64,000 bases of DNA from positions 1,056,760-1,120,759 of the forward strand of contig NZ_AP026695.1 in assembly GCF_025998175.1 (NCBI RefSeq), in the 5' to 3' direction. The DNA is from Nitrosopumilus zosterae (GTDB lineage: Archaea; Thermoproteota; Nitrososphaeria; Nitrososphaerales; Nitrosopumilaceae). A program made the position numbers and the translations under genes. This document shows, piece after piece, positions 8,530 through 17,082 of the stretch (position 1 is its first letter; the number at the start of each line of letters is the position of its first letter). The notes beneath the pieces were generated by a model that ran no database searches, was not told the origin of the DNA, and worked only from the letters and a program-made list of their open reading frames with translations.

Positions 8530-9633
8530 TTGGGAATTCCTGAGAAAATTAAAGCCATTCAAGATGAAATGGCAAAAACGCAGATTAACAAAGCTACGGA
8601 ACATCATATCGGTCTTCTAAAAGCCAAGATTGCAAAGCTGAAAAGAGAGCAAGAAGCAGACATTACCAAAAAATCAGGAATGAAACAGGACGGGTTTGAC
8701 GTTAGAAGAAGCGGTGATGCAACAGTGGTATTCATCGGATTGCCAAGTGTTGGGAAATCAACACTTCTAAACAAAATGACTGGGGCAAAATCTGCAGTTG
8801 GTGCTTTTCAGTTTACAACATTAACAGTGGTTCCAGGTATGATGGAATACAGAGGTGCAAAAATCCAAGTACTAGACCTCCCGGGGATTATCAAGGGAGC
8901 ATCTACAGGAAAAGGATTAGGAAAAAGAATTTTATCGGTTGCAAGAACAGCTGATTTGGTATTACTTGTATTAGATGTGTTTCAGCCATTTCATGAAGAT
9001 GTGTTAATTAATGAATTGGGAAACATAGGAATTAGATTAAATCAACTACCTCCAAACATCACAATAGAAAAAGCAGCAATGGGAGGAATTGCAATTGCTC
9101 AACAAGTAAAATTAACAAAAATTACAGAAAAACATCTCAAAGATATTTTACATCTTTATGGGATTGTTAGTGCACGAGTTGTTGTAAGAGAAGATCTAAC
9201 CTCAGAACAATTATCTGATCATATTGCCGGAAATATCAGTTATTCAAAAGCGCTTACAATTTTGAATAAAATTGATCTAGTAGACAAAGAGTTTCTAAAA
9301 GATTTGAAAACAAAAATAAAATCAGACGTTATTGAGGTATCAGCAAACTCAGACATCAATGTGGGTTTGCTAAAAGAAAAGATCTATGAGAAACTAAAAT
9401 TCATCAGAATTTACATGAGGCCAAAAGGAGGAGAGACAGATTTCAAAGAGCCCCTTATTGCCAGAGAAGGAGATACTGTTGAAGATATTTGTAACAAGCT
9501 ACATCGTAGATTAAAAAGAGAATTCAGATATGGTCTAGTATGGGGTAAAAGTGTCAAGTTTGGAGGACAGAGAGTAGGCTTGAATCATATTTTGTTGGAC
9601 GAGGATATACTGACAATAATTAAAAGACGTTAG
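8530..9633 (+). CDS. DRG-family GTPase with TGS domain
   Basis: 367-aa archaeal homologue of eukaryotic DRG (developmentally regulated GTP-binding protein), an Obg-type ribosome-associated GTPase. The order is: helical N-terminus (1-60), G domain with G1 GLPSVGKSTL near 75, G2 TT, G3 DLPGIIKGA near 118, G4 NKID near 255, and a C-terminal TGS domain (about 290-367) ending ILTIIKRR. The start is TTG. The family is near-universal in archaea and eukaryotes. Confidence 0.92.
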   Translation: MGIPEKIKAIQDEMAKTQINKATEHHIGLLKAKIAKLKREQEADITKKSGMKQDGFDVRRSGDATVVFIGLPSVGKSTLLNKMTGAKSAVGAFQFTTLTVVPGMMEYRGAKIQVLDLPGIIKGASTGKGLGKRILSVARTADLVLLVLDVFQPFHEDVLINELGNIGIRLNQLPPNITIEKAAMGGIAIAQQVKLTKITEKHLKDILHLYGIVSARVVVREDLTSEQLSDHIAGNISYSKALTILNKIDLVDKEFLKDLKTKIKSDVIEVSANSDINVGLLKEKIYEKLKFIRIYMRPKGGETDFKEPLIAREGDTVEDICNKLHRRLKREFRYGLVWGKSVKFGGQRVGLNHILLDEDILTIIKRR

Positions 9634-9928
9634 TGAAATTTTTAAAAAAAATAAAAATGGATCAGCATAAAAATTAAAAATCATTTGAACTTTTCATCAA
9701 AACAATTAGAAAACAATTTCTTTATCCAAAGTTGTAATATTCAAGCGTAAAATGAAGAATATTTCGAGTAAAACAAGAAAGAGAAGAAATGATACATGAT
9801 TCAAAATATTGTTGTGAATTTAACGATCAACCAAATATTGAAGAAAAAATTACTTGACAAATTGTAATCAAATTGTGTAAATTTCTTTAGTTTAACCACT
9901 GAAAAACAATGAAAAACTCGATTCAACA
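9634..9928. other. AT-rich intergenic region upstream of the Lys-rich protein
   Basis: 295 bp, very AT-rich. I find no convincing ORF (one 15-codon frame at about 9750 is not supported), no RNA motif and no clear repeat. It probably holds the promoter of the Lys-rich gene. Confidence 0.4.
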
Positions 9929-10198
9929 ATGGCTACAAAAAGAAAAGCTGCAACTAAACGTAGATCAACTAAAACATCTACAAAAGCAGCTCCTAAAAGA
10001 AAAGCAGCAGCAAAACGTAAAGCAGCTCCTAAGAGAAAAACTGCAGCAAAAAAAGCAGCTCCTAAAAGAAAAGCAGCAGCAAAACGTAAAGCAGCTCCTA
10101 AGAGAAAAACTGCAGCAAAAAAAGCAGCTCCTAAAAGAAAAGCAGCAGCAAAACGTAAAGCAGCTCCTAAGAGAAAAACTGCAGCAAAGAGACGATAA
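9929..10198 (+). CDS. Lys/Ala-rich histone-H1-like DNA-binding protein
   Basis: 89-aa, extremely basic protein composed almost only of Lys, Arg, Ala and Pro; begins MATKRKAATKRRSTKTSTKA, then three 23-residue units of type APKRKAAAKRKAAPKRKTAA. Such (K/R)-A-P repeats resemble the tail of histone H1 and bacterial HU/Hc1-like tails, so non-specific DNA or RNA compaction is the likely role. The start at ATG 9929 is preferred over the overlapping +1 frame from 9909, which reads the same repeats as an improbable K/Q/L polymer. A terminator-like hairpin follows. Confidence 0.8.
   Translation: MATKRKAATKRRSTKTSTKAAPKRKAAAKRKAAPKRKTAAKKAAPKRKAAAKRKAAPKRKTAAKKAAPKRKAAAKRKAAPKRKTAAKRR
9986..10192 (+). 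repeat. Three 69-bp tandem repeats inside the Lys-rich gene
   Basis: Copies start at 9986, 10055 and 10124 with an exact 69-bp spacing and appear identical except at the end of the last copy. The unit is a multiple of three, so copy-number change keeps the frame. Identity at synonymous positions shows recent amplification or gene-conversion homogenisation. Confidence 0.9.
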
Positions 10199-10213
10199 AA
10201 TCGTCAATAAACT

Positions 10214-10252
10214 AACAATCGTCATCTAGACGACGAATTGTTTTCCTTTTTC
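10214..10252 (+). terminator. Hairpin and T-rich terminator after Lys-rich gene
   Basis: AACAA / TTGTT outer stem and TCGTC / GACGA inner stem (loop ATCTA), followed by TTTTCCTTTTT. Position 16-50 bp after the stop fits termination of the Lys-rich gene. Confidence 0.55.
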
Positions 10253-10396
10253 TAAATTCATTAGTGAAAACTATTCGGTATCAGATTTTTCAAAACAATT
10301 TACAAAAAATGAAATCGTGTCAATCAAAAAATTTGAAAATTGTTTGAAACCAAAAAGGAGAAAAATTTCAAAATAATTTAAAATATGAAAAAAGGA

Positions 10397-12028
10397 TCAA
10401 TAAAGATAACTCATTAATTTTATTTGCTCTTCAGTTGTAATGACATTTTTGTTTGTCAAAATTTCTAGCAAATCTTTGAACAGTGCTTTTTGTTCAGATG
10501 ACATTCCACCTGATGGACCTTTTTCTCCTGGCGGACCTGGCGGACCTCTTGGACCTGCAGGACCCACAGGACCTTGACCTCCCACAGGACCCTGTTCACC
10601 AATTGGACCAATTGGACCTGTTGGACCACGTTCACCTTGTGGACCCTGAATTCCTTGTGGACCTTGTGGACCTTTTTCTCCAGAAGGTCCTGTTGTACCT
10701 CTTTCACCTTGTGAACCTTGTGGACCTTGTGGACCTTTTTCTCCAGTAGGACCCATAGGACCCGTTGAACCTTTTTCTCCAATTGGTCCTACAGCACCTT
10801 TTTCTCCTTTTTCTCCTTGTGGACCTGGAACTCCTGTAAGCCCCTTAGCGCCAGCAGGACCTTGTGGACCTTGTGGACCTTTTTCTCCAATTGGTCCTTC
10901 AACACCCCTAGTGCCTTTTTCTCCAATTGGTCCAGGTGGACCAATAGGACCTTTGTCACCAAGAGGGCCTGTTGGACCTGTTAATCCTTTGTCGCCATGA
11001 GGACCAGGTGGACCCATAGGACCTTTGTCACCAAGAGGACCAGAAGGACCTTTTTCTCCAATTGGTCCAGATGGACCTTGAAGACCTTTTTCTCCTTGAA
11101 CACCAGATAAACCAGTAGGACCTTTGTCACCGGGTGGACCTGTTGGACCTGTTAATCCTTTGTCGCCAGTTGGACCTTGCTGACCCTTGTCGCCTTTTTC
11201 TCCAGGAGGTCCTCTTAATCCAGATAGTCCTTTGTCACCGGATGGACCTGTTGGACCTGTTTCACCTTTGTCACCAATAGGGCCTTTTAATCCAGTAGGA
11301 CCTTTGTCGCCAAGAGGGCCTGTTGAACCTTTTTCTCCTTTGTCGCCCGGAGGACCAACAATTCCTTTGTCACCCTTATCGCCTTTATCACCAGTAGAAC
11401 CTTTGTCGCCAGTCATTCCTTTATCGCCAGAAAGGCCTTTGTCGCCTTGTGATCCTTTGTCGCCAGTAGAACCTTTGTCACCCGGAGGACCTTGTGGACC
11501 GTCTGGTCCTTTATTGCCAACAGGTCCGGGTGGACCAGGTGGACCCATAGGACCTTTGTCACCCGGAGGACCCGGCTGTCCTGTCGGACCTTTGTCACCA
11601 GATGAACTGGAAGATCTAGAAGATCGTACAGTTGTTTTTGGCGTTTCTATTTTTTGATTTTGAATATTTTCAGGTTTAATTTCAGAATGTGTTTGAGTTG
11701 TAGGTTTTTTCAATGGAACATCAAATACAGAATGTAATGAAGAAAATAGATCAGTCACAACTATCCAGATAGTATCAAGGGTTTCAATTGAGGAAGGTAA
11801 TGGATTATCAGATGAGCCAATTTTCTCAGAAAACATACCATCTTTTACTCTAAGATGAAAATTTCCTCTCCACAAAGAAGAGAATTGTTTAGTTCGTATT
11901 GCGTCATCAGAAGGTTTGCTGTCAGTGATTGAAATTTGGACTTCATAGACACCTGATTGCTTAAATGGAGCCTGCCCTTGAATTTCTATTCGGGGTCGAG
12001 ATGACACATTCGTTTGTGTATATTTCAA
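10397..12028 (-). CDS. Collagen-like Gly-X-Y repeat protein
   Basis: 543 aa. Residues 1-110 form a globular beta-rich domain of unknown type, 111-143 a Ser-rich linker, 144 to about 506 an uninterrupted run of roughly 120 Gly-X-Y triplets dominated by GDKG, GEKG, GPTGP and GPPGP, and the last ~37 residues a helical cap ([15 protein letters not shown]). The Lys/Asp/Glu pairing (KGD/KGE) is the type that stabilises bacterial collagens lacking hydroxyproline. No signal peptide, membrane segment or cysteine is seen, so localisation is unclear. The terminal domains may trimerise the triple helix. The coding strand is highly repetitive, so copy number may vary between strains. Confidence 0.9.
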   Translation of the reverse strand: MKYTQTNVSSRPRIEIQGQAPFKQSGVYEVQISITDSKPSDDAIRTKQFSSLWRGNFHLRVKDGMFSEKIGSSDNPLPSSIETLDTIWIVVTDLFSSLHSVFDVPLKKPTTQTHSEIKPENIQNQKIETPKTTVRSSRSSSSSGDKGPTGQPGPPGDKGPMGPPGPPGPVGNKGPDGPQGPPGDKGSTGDKGSQGDKGLSGDKGMTGDKGSTGDKGDKGDKGIVGPPGDKGEKGSTGPLGDKGPTGLKGPIGDKGETGPTGPSGDKGLSGLRGPPGEKGDKGQQGPTGDKGLTGPTGPPGDKGPTGLSGVQGEKGLQGPSGPIGEKGPSGPLGDKGPMGPPGPHGDKGLTGPTGPLGDKGPIGPPGPIGEKGTRGVEGPIGEKGPQGPQGPAGAKGLTGVPGPQGEKGEKGAVGPIGEKGSTGPMGPTGEKGPQGPQGSQGERGTTGPSGEKGPQGPQGIQGPQGERGPTGPIGPIGEQGPVGGQGPVGPAGPRGPPGPPGEKGPSGGMSSEQKALFKDLLEILTNKNVITTEEQIKLMSYLY

Positions 12029-12128
12029 GTATTTCTGTATTTAGATGCCTGGATCCACACATACACAAAAACAGGATTAGGCTCAATTAAGGATGGTATT
12101 TATCTAGATAAAATGCCAATTTGAGCTA

Positions 12129-13271
12129 GTGAAGAAACCTTTCGGGCGAAAATCAAAGGAAATTGACGAATCCAATGTAAAAAAGGAGAAAGTGGAAGAG
12201 ACAAGCCTAGTTGACTCAGACTATAATCGTAAGAAACTATTCAAAAAAGGAATTAATTTGATGGCAGATGAGAAATTAGAAGATGCCATAGTAGTATTTG
12301 AACAAGCATTACGAATTGAACCAAACAATATAGAAACTTTGATGAAATTGGGATATGCAAGATTCCATCTAGAAGACTATGGAGAAGCACTGAAAATATA
12401 TGATAAAATCCTCGATGTGGATGTTACAAATCCAGAAGCTTGGAATCTAAAAGGATTGGTTCATTATGAACAGAAAAATTTTTCAAAAGCACTAGATTCA
12501 GTTGATAAAGCAATTGAGACGGATCCAACATATGCAATGGCTTGGTATAACAAAGCCTGTTTCTTATCATTGCTAAATCAAGTACCAGAGTCATTGGAAG
12601 CTTTGAAACGTTCAATTGAAATCGATGTAAAGAATGCAAGGAGATCAATTAGAGACAAAGATTTCTCCAATGTCAGAATCGAAGAAGGATTCAAAAGAAT
12701 TCAAGAAGTCGTAGTTTTAGAATCGGTCAGACAAGGATACCACACATTAGGTTCAATTGTATGGACAACGTTTCTAGACAAAGCAGATGCAGAAACGGCA
12801 TTAAGAAAATTATTAGAAAAAGGATTAATTGTAAAGAATGAAAAACGTGACGGTCTTAGTAGAATTCCAATTTATGATCTTGCACCAAACGTTGCAGAAA
12901 AATTGGGAAAAGAAAAGAAAGGATTGTTCGGGATTACAAGAAAAACATTACCAAAACCAGTAAAGAATTTGAAAGAATTAAGTCAAGCAATTCAATCAGT
13001 TAGAGAATCAATAGAAGAAGAAGATTTAGAGAAGACAATTGAAATTTTTGACACGTTCATAGATCCTGCAAAATCAGGCGAACAGATGATAGAGAATTTC
13101 TTTGACGAACATAGGGAAATCAGATTATGGAAGATCAGACTAAAGGATAGAGGCGAAGAATATCTAATTGAAAATAAAGAAAAGATGTTAGTATTATTTG
13201 GAAATATTGAAGCAACAATTACTAAGAAACTCAGAAACGAAATTAGCTATTCAGCAGACAAATCCCAATAA
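12129..13271 (+). CDS. TPR-repeat protein with winged-helix-like domain
   Basis: 380 aa. After a charged N-terminus, at least three tetratricopeptide units cover residues ~38-165, shown by AIVVFEQALRIEPNN, ALKIYDKILDVDVTNPEAW and ALDSVDKAIETDPTYAMAW. Residues ~195-260 (GYHTLGSIVWTTFLDKADAE, LLEKGLIVKNEKRDG) read like a winged helix. The rest is helical. The start is GTG at 12129. It is probably a cytosolic scaffold, partners unknown. Its end overlaps the convergent rhodanese gene by 25 bp. Confidence 0.8.
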   Translation: MKKPFGRKSKEIDESNVKKEKVEETSLVDSDYNRKKLFKKGINLMADEKLEDAIVVFEQALRIEPNNIETLMKLGYARFHLEDYGEALKIYDKILDVDVTNPEAWNLKGLVHYEQKNFSKALDSVDKAIETDPTYAMAWYNKACFLSLLNQVPESLEALKRSIEIDVKNARRSIRDKDFSNVRIEEGFKRIQEVVVLESVRQGYHTLGSIVWTTFLDKADAETALRKLLEKGLIVKNEKRDGLSRIPIYDLAPNVAEKLGKEKKGLFGITRKTLPKPVKNLKELSQAIQSVRESIEEEDLEKTIEIFDTFIDPAKSGEQMIENFFDEHREIRLWKIRLKDRGEEYLIENKEKMLVLFGNIEATITKKLRNEISYSADKSQ

Positions 13272-14053
13272 CTTGCATCTTCTTGTTTTTCAGTGGGTTT
13301 CTGAAGACTTTTCCATTCCTTAAATGAGCGAACATATAGTTTTGCATTACCAAGTCCTGCAGATTTTAAGGCATAATACGCCAGTCCAGAAAGAGTACCT
13401 ACACTTCCACAATAAGTGATGATTTCAGAATCACCAGTTATTCCACGATTATCCAGTAGCCTTTTCATGTCATCTTTTGAGCGTAAAATTTTATCATTGC
13501 TAGCAAGGGTTCTGTACGGAAGGCTAATAGCTCCAGGAATATGCTGTTCAAGAAAATTCAATCTCTCCCTATTATCAATTAGGATCACATCATCTCGTGT
13601 TTTTACACTTTCCAGATAATCAGAAGTTGCCAAAATTTCAGGTCGCAAATGCATAGAATGTTCCTTATTTTGAATTTCAGGAGTTTGTGAATCATTTTCC
13701 AAACCAAGTGATTTCCAATGACTATAGGTGGTTTCAAGTAAGGTAACATCAGAATGTCCAAGATATTCCAATGTCCATGCAACACGAGATGCTAATGCAC
13801 CGAATGTGTCATCATACACTACAACTGGAGTTTCATCGTCAATGCCCATAGAGTTTACAAGTTTTAAAACACGTTCAGGACTATCATCGGACAAAAGATT
13901 GGACAGTGGCAAGTTAACAGCTGTTGGAATATGATCTTGTTTGTAATCACCTTCTCGTCTAACATCGATGACTCGAACACTTTTGTCTCTTATTTCAGAA
14001 CGTAAAGAATCAATATCAGTAGTAATTTTACCTGATTCTGTCAAGCAGCACAT
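13247..14053 (-). CDS. Two-domain rhodanese (thiosulfate/mercaptopyruvate sulfurtransferase)
   Basis: 268 aa with tandem rhodanese domains. The N-terminal domain keeps the fold (VIDVRREGDYKQDHI, VVYDDTF) but has Asp where the active Cys would be, as in typical tandem enzymes. The C-terminal domain holds C215 in YCGSVGTLSG, the persulfide-forming loop; this loop differs from the CRxGxx(R/T) type of characterised enzymes, so donor specificity is open. The start ATG overlaps the end of the sulfite reductase gene by 13 bp (TTG eight bases later is an alternative), so the two are translationally coupled and likely act together in sulfur metabolism. Confidence 0.85.
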   Translation of the reverse strand: MCCLTESGKITTDIDSLRSEIRDKSVRVIDVRREGDYKQDHIPTAVNLPLSNLLSDDSPERVLKLVNSMGIDDETPVVVYDDTFGALASRVAWTLEYLGHSDVTLLETTYSHWKSLGLENDSQTPEIQNKEHSMHLRPEILATSDYLESVKTRDDVILIDNRERLNFLEQHIPGAISLPYRTLASNDKILRSKDDMKRLLDNRGITGDSEIITYCGSVGTLSGLAYYALKSAGLGNAKLYVRSFKEWKSLQKPTEKQEDASYWDLSAE

Positions 14054-15849
14054 TCACCCTTTCCAGTTTTTGTATGATAGCTAGTATCACTACCATAATC
14101 AAGATAGAAATCAGGATCATCGTCTTTCGTAGGAGGGATGATTAATGGTTCCAAAACTTTTTTGATGTCGTTTATTGATTTTATATCAGAATCCTCATTT
14201 CCATTTACAACTCTATGAATCCATGATTTTAAAGTGTCACCAGGTTTTTTCTTTTCTTTGAAGAGTTCAATTATTTTCAAAATGATAGGGATTACTCGTT
14301 TTGCAGGAATTCTGAGACATATTTCACCGAGCATAGTATCACCATCTGAACGACCGCCTAATGACATCTGGTAATTCGGATACATATCTTTGCCAACACG
14401 TGCTCCCCCTCCAAAGAAACCAATGGTTGCAATTCCATGCTGGCCACATGAATTTGGACAGCCACTTATCTTAATAGAAGAATCATTTAGATCATCATCT
14501 TCATCTAGCTTCAATTCTAGGAATTTTCTTTGGATTTCTTTTGCAAGTCTATGAGAGTTTGTTAATGCCAAATTACAGGAAGTGGTTCCAGAACAGCCTA
14601 TAGGAGCAGTCATGGTCAATGCACCAGATTTTGCCAACCCCACTTCAAGTAGTTTAGAGTACAATCGTGGCAAATCATCCTCCAATACATAGCGTAATGC
14701 AACATTTTGCACAAATCCACAACGAGCCTTACCTTCAGACGAAAAGTCACGAATGAGATCACTTAATGCACGTAATTGATTTGCAGTGATATCACCAGCT
14801 TCAAGAGTGATAAACACAGAACGATAGTCAGACTGTTTTTGTTTTACAGTATTTGTTTTAAGCCATCGTGCATAACCATCAGGAGTTGTTCCACCACTTT
14901 CATCGGAAATTCTGATTGGTCTTTTTATTTCATCAGGAGTAATGTCAACATCAAGTTGCGTCACAATTGATTGTGTAGCCCTTACAATTGCTCTTTCTTT
15001 GAATACAAGGTTTTGGAATTTCTCCCAACCCATATCATTTACAAGATATCTCATTCTATTTCTTGCAAGATTTTTTCTATCACCTAATCTATCAAATATC
15101 CTCATTACTGCAATTGAAGTGTAAAGCAAATCCTCGTCGGAAGTAAATTCTTCTAATTGATGTCCAACATAAGATTTATTGCCCAATCCACCACCAAGGA
15201 AAATTTTGAAGCCTCTTTGAGAAGAACCATCAATCTCTCTAATTTGTGGAATAAGACCAACATCAACCATTCGTACCATTCCATGTTTCTCACAACATGT
15301 AAAATTGAATTTGAATTTACGTGGAAGGTTTTGGGCCATAGGATTTCTTAAGAAGAATCGTGCAGTTGCAAGTGCGTAAGGCGTTGAATCAAATTCTTCA
15401 TCAGGACAAACACCAGATAACGGGCTACACATTACATTACGTACTGAATTTCCACATGCCTCTCTAGAAGTCAGGCCTACTTCAGCAAGACCTCTAAAGA
15501 TTTCAGATACATCTTCAAGTATTACCCAATGTAATTGAATATTTTCTCTAGTAGAAAAATGCGCACTTCCAATGGAATATTGTTCACTGAGTTGAGATAT
15601 TTTTTCAAATTGGTGCGGATAGATTTCTCCAGCAGGAAGTTTGATCCTAACCATTGCATAGTCACTGGTCATTCTGGTTCCATATGCACCATGTTGAAGC
15701 CTAAATCTTCTAAAACTATCTTCATCATATTTTCCTTGACGGAATAGTTTTACAGTTTTAGCAAAATTATCAGCTTCTTCGATTCTAGCCCAATTGATTT
15801 TAGGCTTTACAGAATCAGCGGGAGCTTGTTTAAGATCAGGTGTTGTCAA
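14041..15849 (-). CDS. Siroheme [4Fe-4S] sulfite/nitrite reductase (ferredoxin type)
   Basis: 602 aa reducing sulfite to sulfide or nitrite to ammonia with six electrons, probably from ferredoxin. Both ferredoxin-like half-repeats are present (HFSTRENIQLHW near 97; CGFVQNVALRYV near 377). The siroheme/cluster ligands are C419-x5-C425 in GCSGTTSCNLA and C464-x3-C468 in SGCPNSCGQHG. The start is TTG behind a leaderless TATA box. The coupling to a rhodanese, and cysteine synthase elsewhere in the window, favours assimilatory sulfite reduction, while a nitrite-reducing role is often proposed for ammonia oxidisers; sequence alone does not decide. Confidence 0.88.
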   Translation of the reverse strand: MTTPDLKQAPADSVKPKINWARIEEADNFAKTVKLFRQGKYDEDSFRRFRLQHGAYGTRMTSDYAMVRIKLPAGEIYPHQFEKISQLSEQYSIGSAHFSTRENIQLHWVILEDVSEIFRGLAEVGLTSREACGNSVRNVMCSPLSGVCPDEEFDSTPYALATARFFLRNPMAQNLPRKFKFNFTCCEKHGMVRMVDVGLIPQIREIDGSSQRGFKIFLGGGLGNKSYVGHQLEEFTSDEDLLYTSIAVMRIFDRLGDRKNLARNRMRYLVNDMGWEKFQNLVFKERAIVRATQSIVTQLDVDITPDEIKRPIRISDESGGTTPDGYARWLKTNTVKQKQSDYRSVFITLEAGDITANQLRALSDLIRDFSSEGKARCGFVQNVALRYVLEDDLPRLYSKLLEVGLAKSGALTMTAPIGCSGTTSCNLALTNSHRLAKEIQRKFLELKLDEDDDLNDSSIKISGCPNSCGQHGIATIGFFGGGARVGKDMYPNYQMSLGGRSDGDTMLGEICLRIPAKRVIPIILKIIELFKEKKKPGDTLKSWIHRVVNGNEDSDIKSINDIKKVLEPLIIPPTKDDDPDFYLDYGSDTSYHTKTGKGECAA

Positions 15850-15873
15850 TCAAAGAAATTCCTTTTAGTTTGG

Positions 15874-15880
15874 TTATAAA
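15874..15880 (-). promoter_or_regulatory. TATA box of the sulfite/nitrite reductase gene
   Basis: TTTATAA on the minus strand, about 25 bp before the TTG start, consistent with a leaderless mRNA. Confidence 0.5.
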
Positions 15881-16004
15881 TTTTTGACATAGGGATGTTT
15901 TAGGAGAGAAATTTTTAATGAGACACATAATTTTCCGGCTTTAAAGATATTCAAATTAATTTGATTAGTTTTACCTAATTTCTAAAAATGTGGGAAAGTA
16001 TTAA

Positions 16005-16847
16005 TTGTTAAGAAAACGAAACCACGATATGCAAGAGGCAACAGTTGCAGAGCAATCAAATAAAATTTTTACAGATGTACGTGAGGTTGAAATCACACGT
16101 GCAATAGCAAATGAATTTCATGACGTGTTAATTGACAGAGCAGATTCAGATGTGATAATTATTGGAGCTGGTCCAGCAGGGTTAACAGCAAGCAGGGAAC
16201 TTTCAAACATGGGCTTCAAAGTTCTTGTAATTGAGCAAAATAACTATCTAGGAGGAGGTTATTGGTTAGGAGGCTATATGATGAATCCAGTAACAGTCAG
16301 AGAACCAGCACAAAAGTTTTGGGATGAATTAGGAATACCATACAAAAAAGTTGCAGATGGGCTATACTTAACCCCAGGACCACACGCAGTATCAAAATTA
16401 ATTGCTGCAGCATGTGATGCAGGAGTAAAATTCCTTCAACTCACAAAGTTTGATGATTTAGTATTGAAAAATGGCAGAGTGACAGGAATTGTTGTGAATT
16501 GGATGCCAGTTTCAGCATTGCCACGAAATATTACTTGTGTAGATCCAGTTGCATTAGAAGCAAAAATAATCATCGATGCATCAGGACATGATTCAGTTGC
16601 AGTGAAAAGACTCGTAGATAGAGGACTAGCAAAATGGAAAGGAATGGAGCCAATGCATGTCAACGATGGAGAAGAGCACGTAGTTCACAAAACGGGGGAA
16701 GTTTATCCAGGATTAGTTGCAGCGGGAATGTCAGTTACAGAAACACATGGACTAGCAAGAATGGGACCAACGTTTGGTTCGATGCTATACTCTGGAAAGA
16801 AAGCAGCTGAAATTACAGCAGCAAAAATCAAAGAGCTAGAAAGATAA
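16005..16847 (+). CDS. thi4: Thiazole synthase Thi4 (thiamine biosynthesis)
   Basis: 280-aa NAD/FAD-fold enzyme forming the thiazole of thiamine from NAD and glycine. It has dinucleotide motif VIIIGAGPAGLTAS (50-63), GGGYWLGG, the RMGPTFGSML segment and DASGHDS. The segment NITCVDP has C178 where yeast Thi4 carries its sulfur-donating cysteine (TQCCMDP) and where methanogen enzymes carry His, from memory of the family; this predicts a single-turnover (suicide) enzyme, or one using this Cys otherwise. The start is TTG at 16005; ATG at 16029 is equally plausible. No THI-box riboswitch is visible upstream. Confidence 0.88.
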   Translation: MLRKRNHDMQEATVAEQSNKIFTDVREVEITRAIANEFHDVLIDRADSDVIIIGAGPAGLTASRELSNMGFKVLVIEQNNYLGGGYWLGGYMMNPVTVREPAQKFWDELGIPYKKVADGLYLTPGPHAVSKLIAAACDAGVKFLQLTKFDDLVLKNGRVTGIVVNWMPVSALPRNITCVDPVALEAKIIIDASGHDSVAVKRLVDRGLAKWKGMEPMHVNDGEEHVVHKTGEVYPGLVAAGMSVTETHGLARMGPTFGSMLYSGKKAAEITAAKIKELER

Positions 16848-16881
16848 CCCAGTAGTTTTCTAAAGGATTAGGCTCGTAATG

Positions 16882-16961
16882 TTAAGATCGTCGATCAATA
16901 ATTATCAAAAGTCTAATTTTCATTTTCCTCTCCAAACCAAAAAACCAATCATACCCATCAT
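16882..16961 (-). pseudogene. Relic of an exported-protein gene pair (5' ends only)
   Basis: On the minus strand an ATG at 16961 (MMGMIGFLVWRGK, stop at 16920) overlaps by ATGA a second start at 16923 (MKIRLLIIID.., stop at 16882). Both look like beginnings of signal peptides that run into stops after 13 codons. The same arrangement, including the promoter, recurs at 30.2-30.4 kb in longer form. I read it as a decayed copy of a secreted-protein operon. Confidence 0.6.
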
Positions 16962-17005
16962 AAAAATCCAAAAATTATCCCTTTTAAGAAGTACTCGTGA
17001 ATTCT
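16950..17005 (-). repeat. Duplicated promoter/start segment, copy 1 (56 bp)
   Basis: 53 of 56 bases match 30388-30443 in the same orientation. On the minus strand it reads as a TATA-like CTTAAAAGGG followed about 27 bp later by the MMGM start, so it is a duplicated promoter plus start region rather than a mobile element end. Confidence 0.8.
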
Positions 17006-17082
17006 AAAGTGTTGTTTTTACTCAAATCATATAGTATGAATCATACGACATGCTTAAAAGGCAAAGCCAGAAAAATTGAAAA

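Noticed and set aside
9909-10229. Gln/Lys/Leu-rich frame overlapping the Lys-rich gene
   Set aside because: An out-of-frame reading of the 69-bp repeats; the Ala/Lys/Pro frame has a sensible DNA-binding composition.
11187-11657. 156-aa plus-strand frame rich in Pro, Ser and Gly
   Set aside because: It is the antisense shadow of the collagen-like repeats, whose GC pattern removes stops on both strands.
15900-16010. TPP (THI-box) riboswitch upstream of thi4
   Set aside because: The CUGAGA core and partner motifs are not present.
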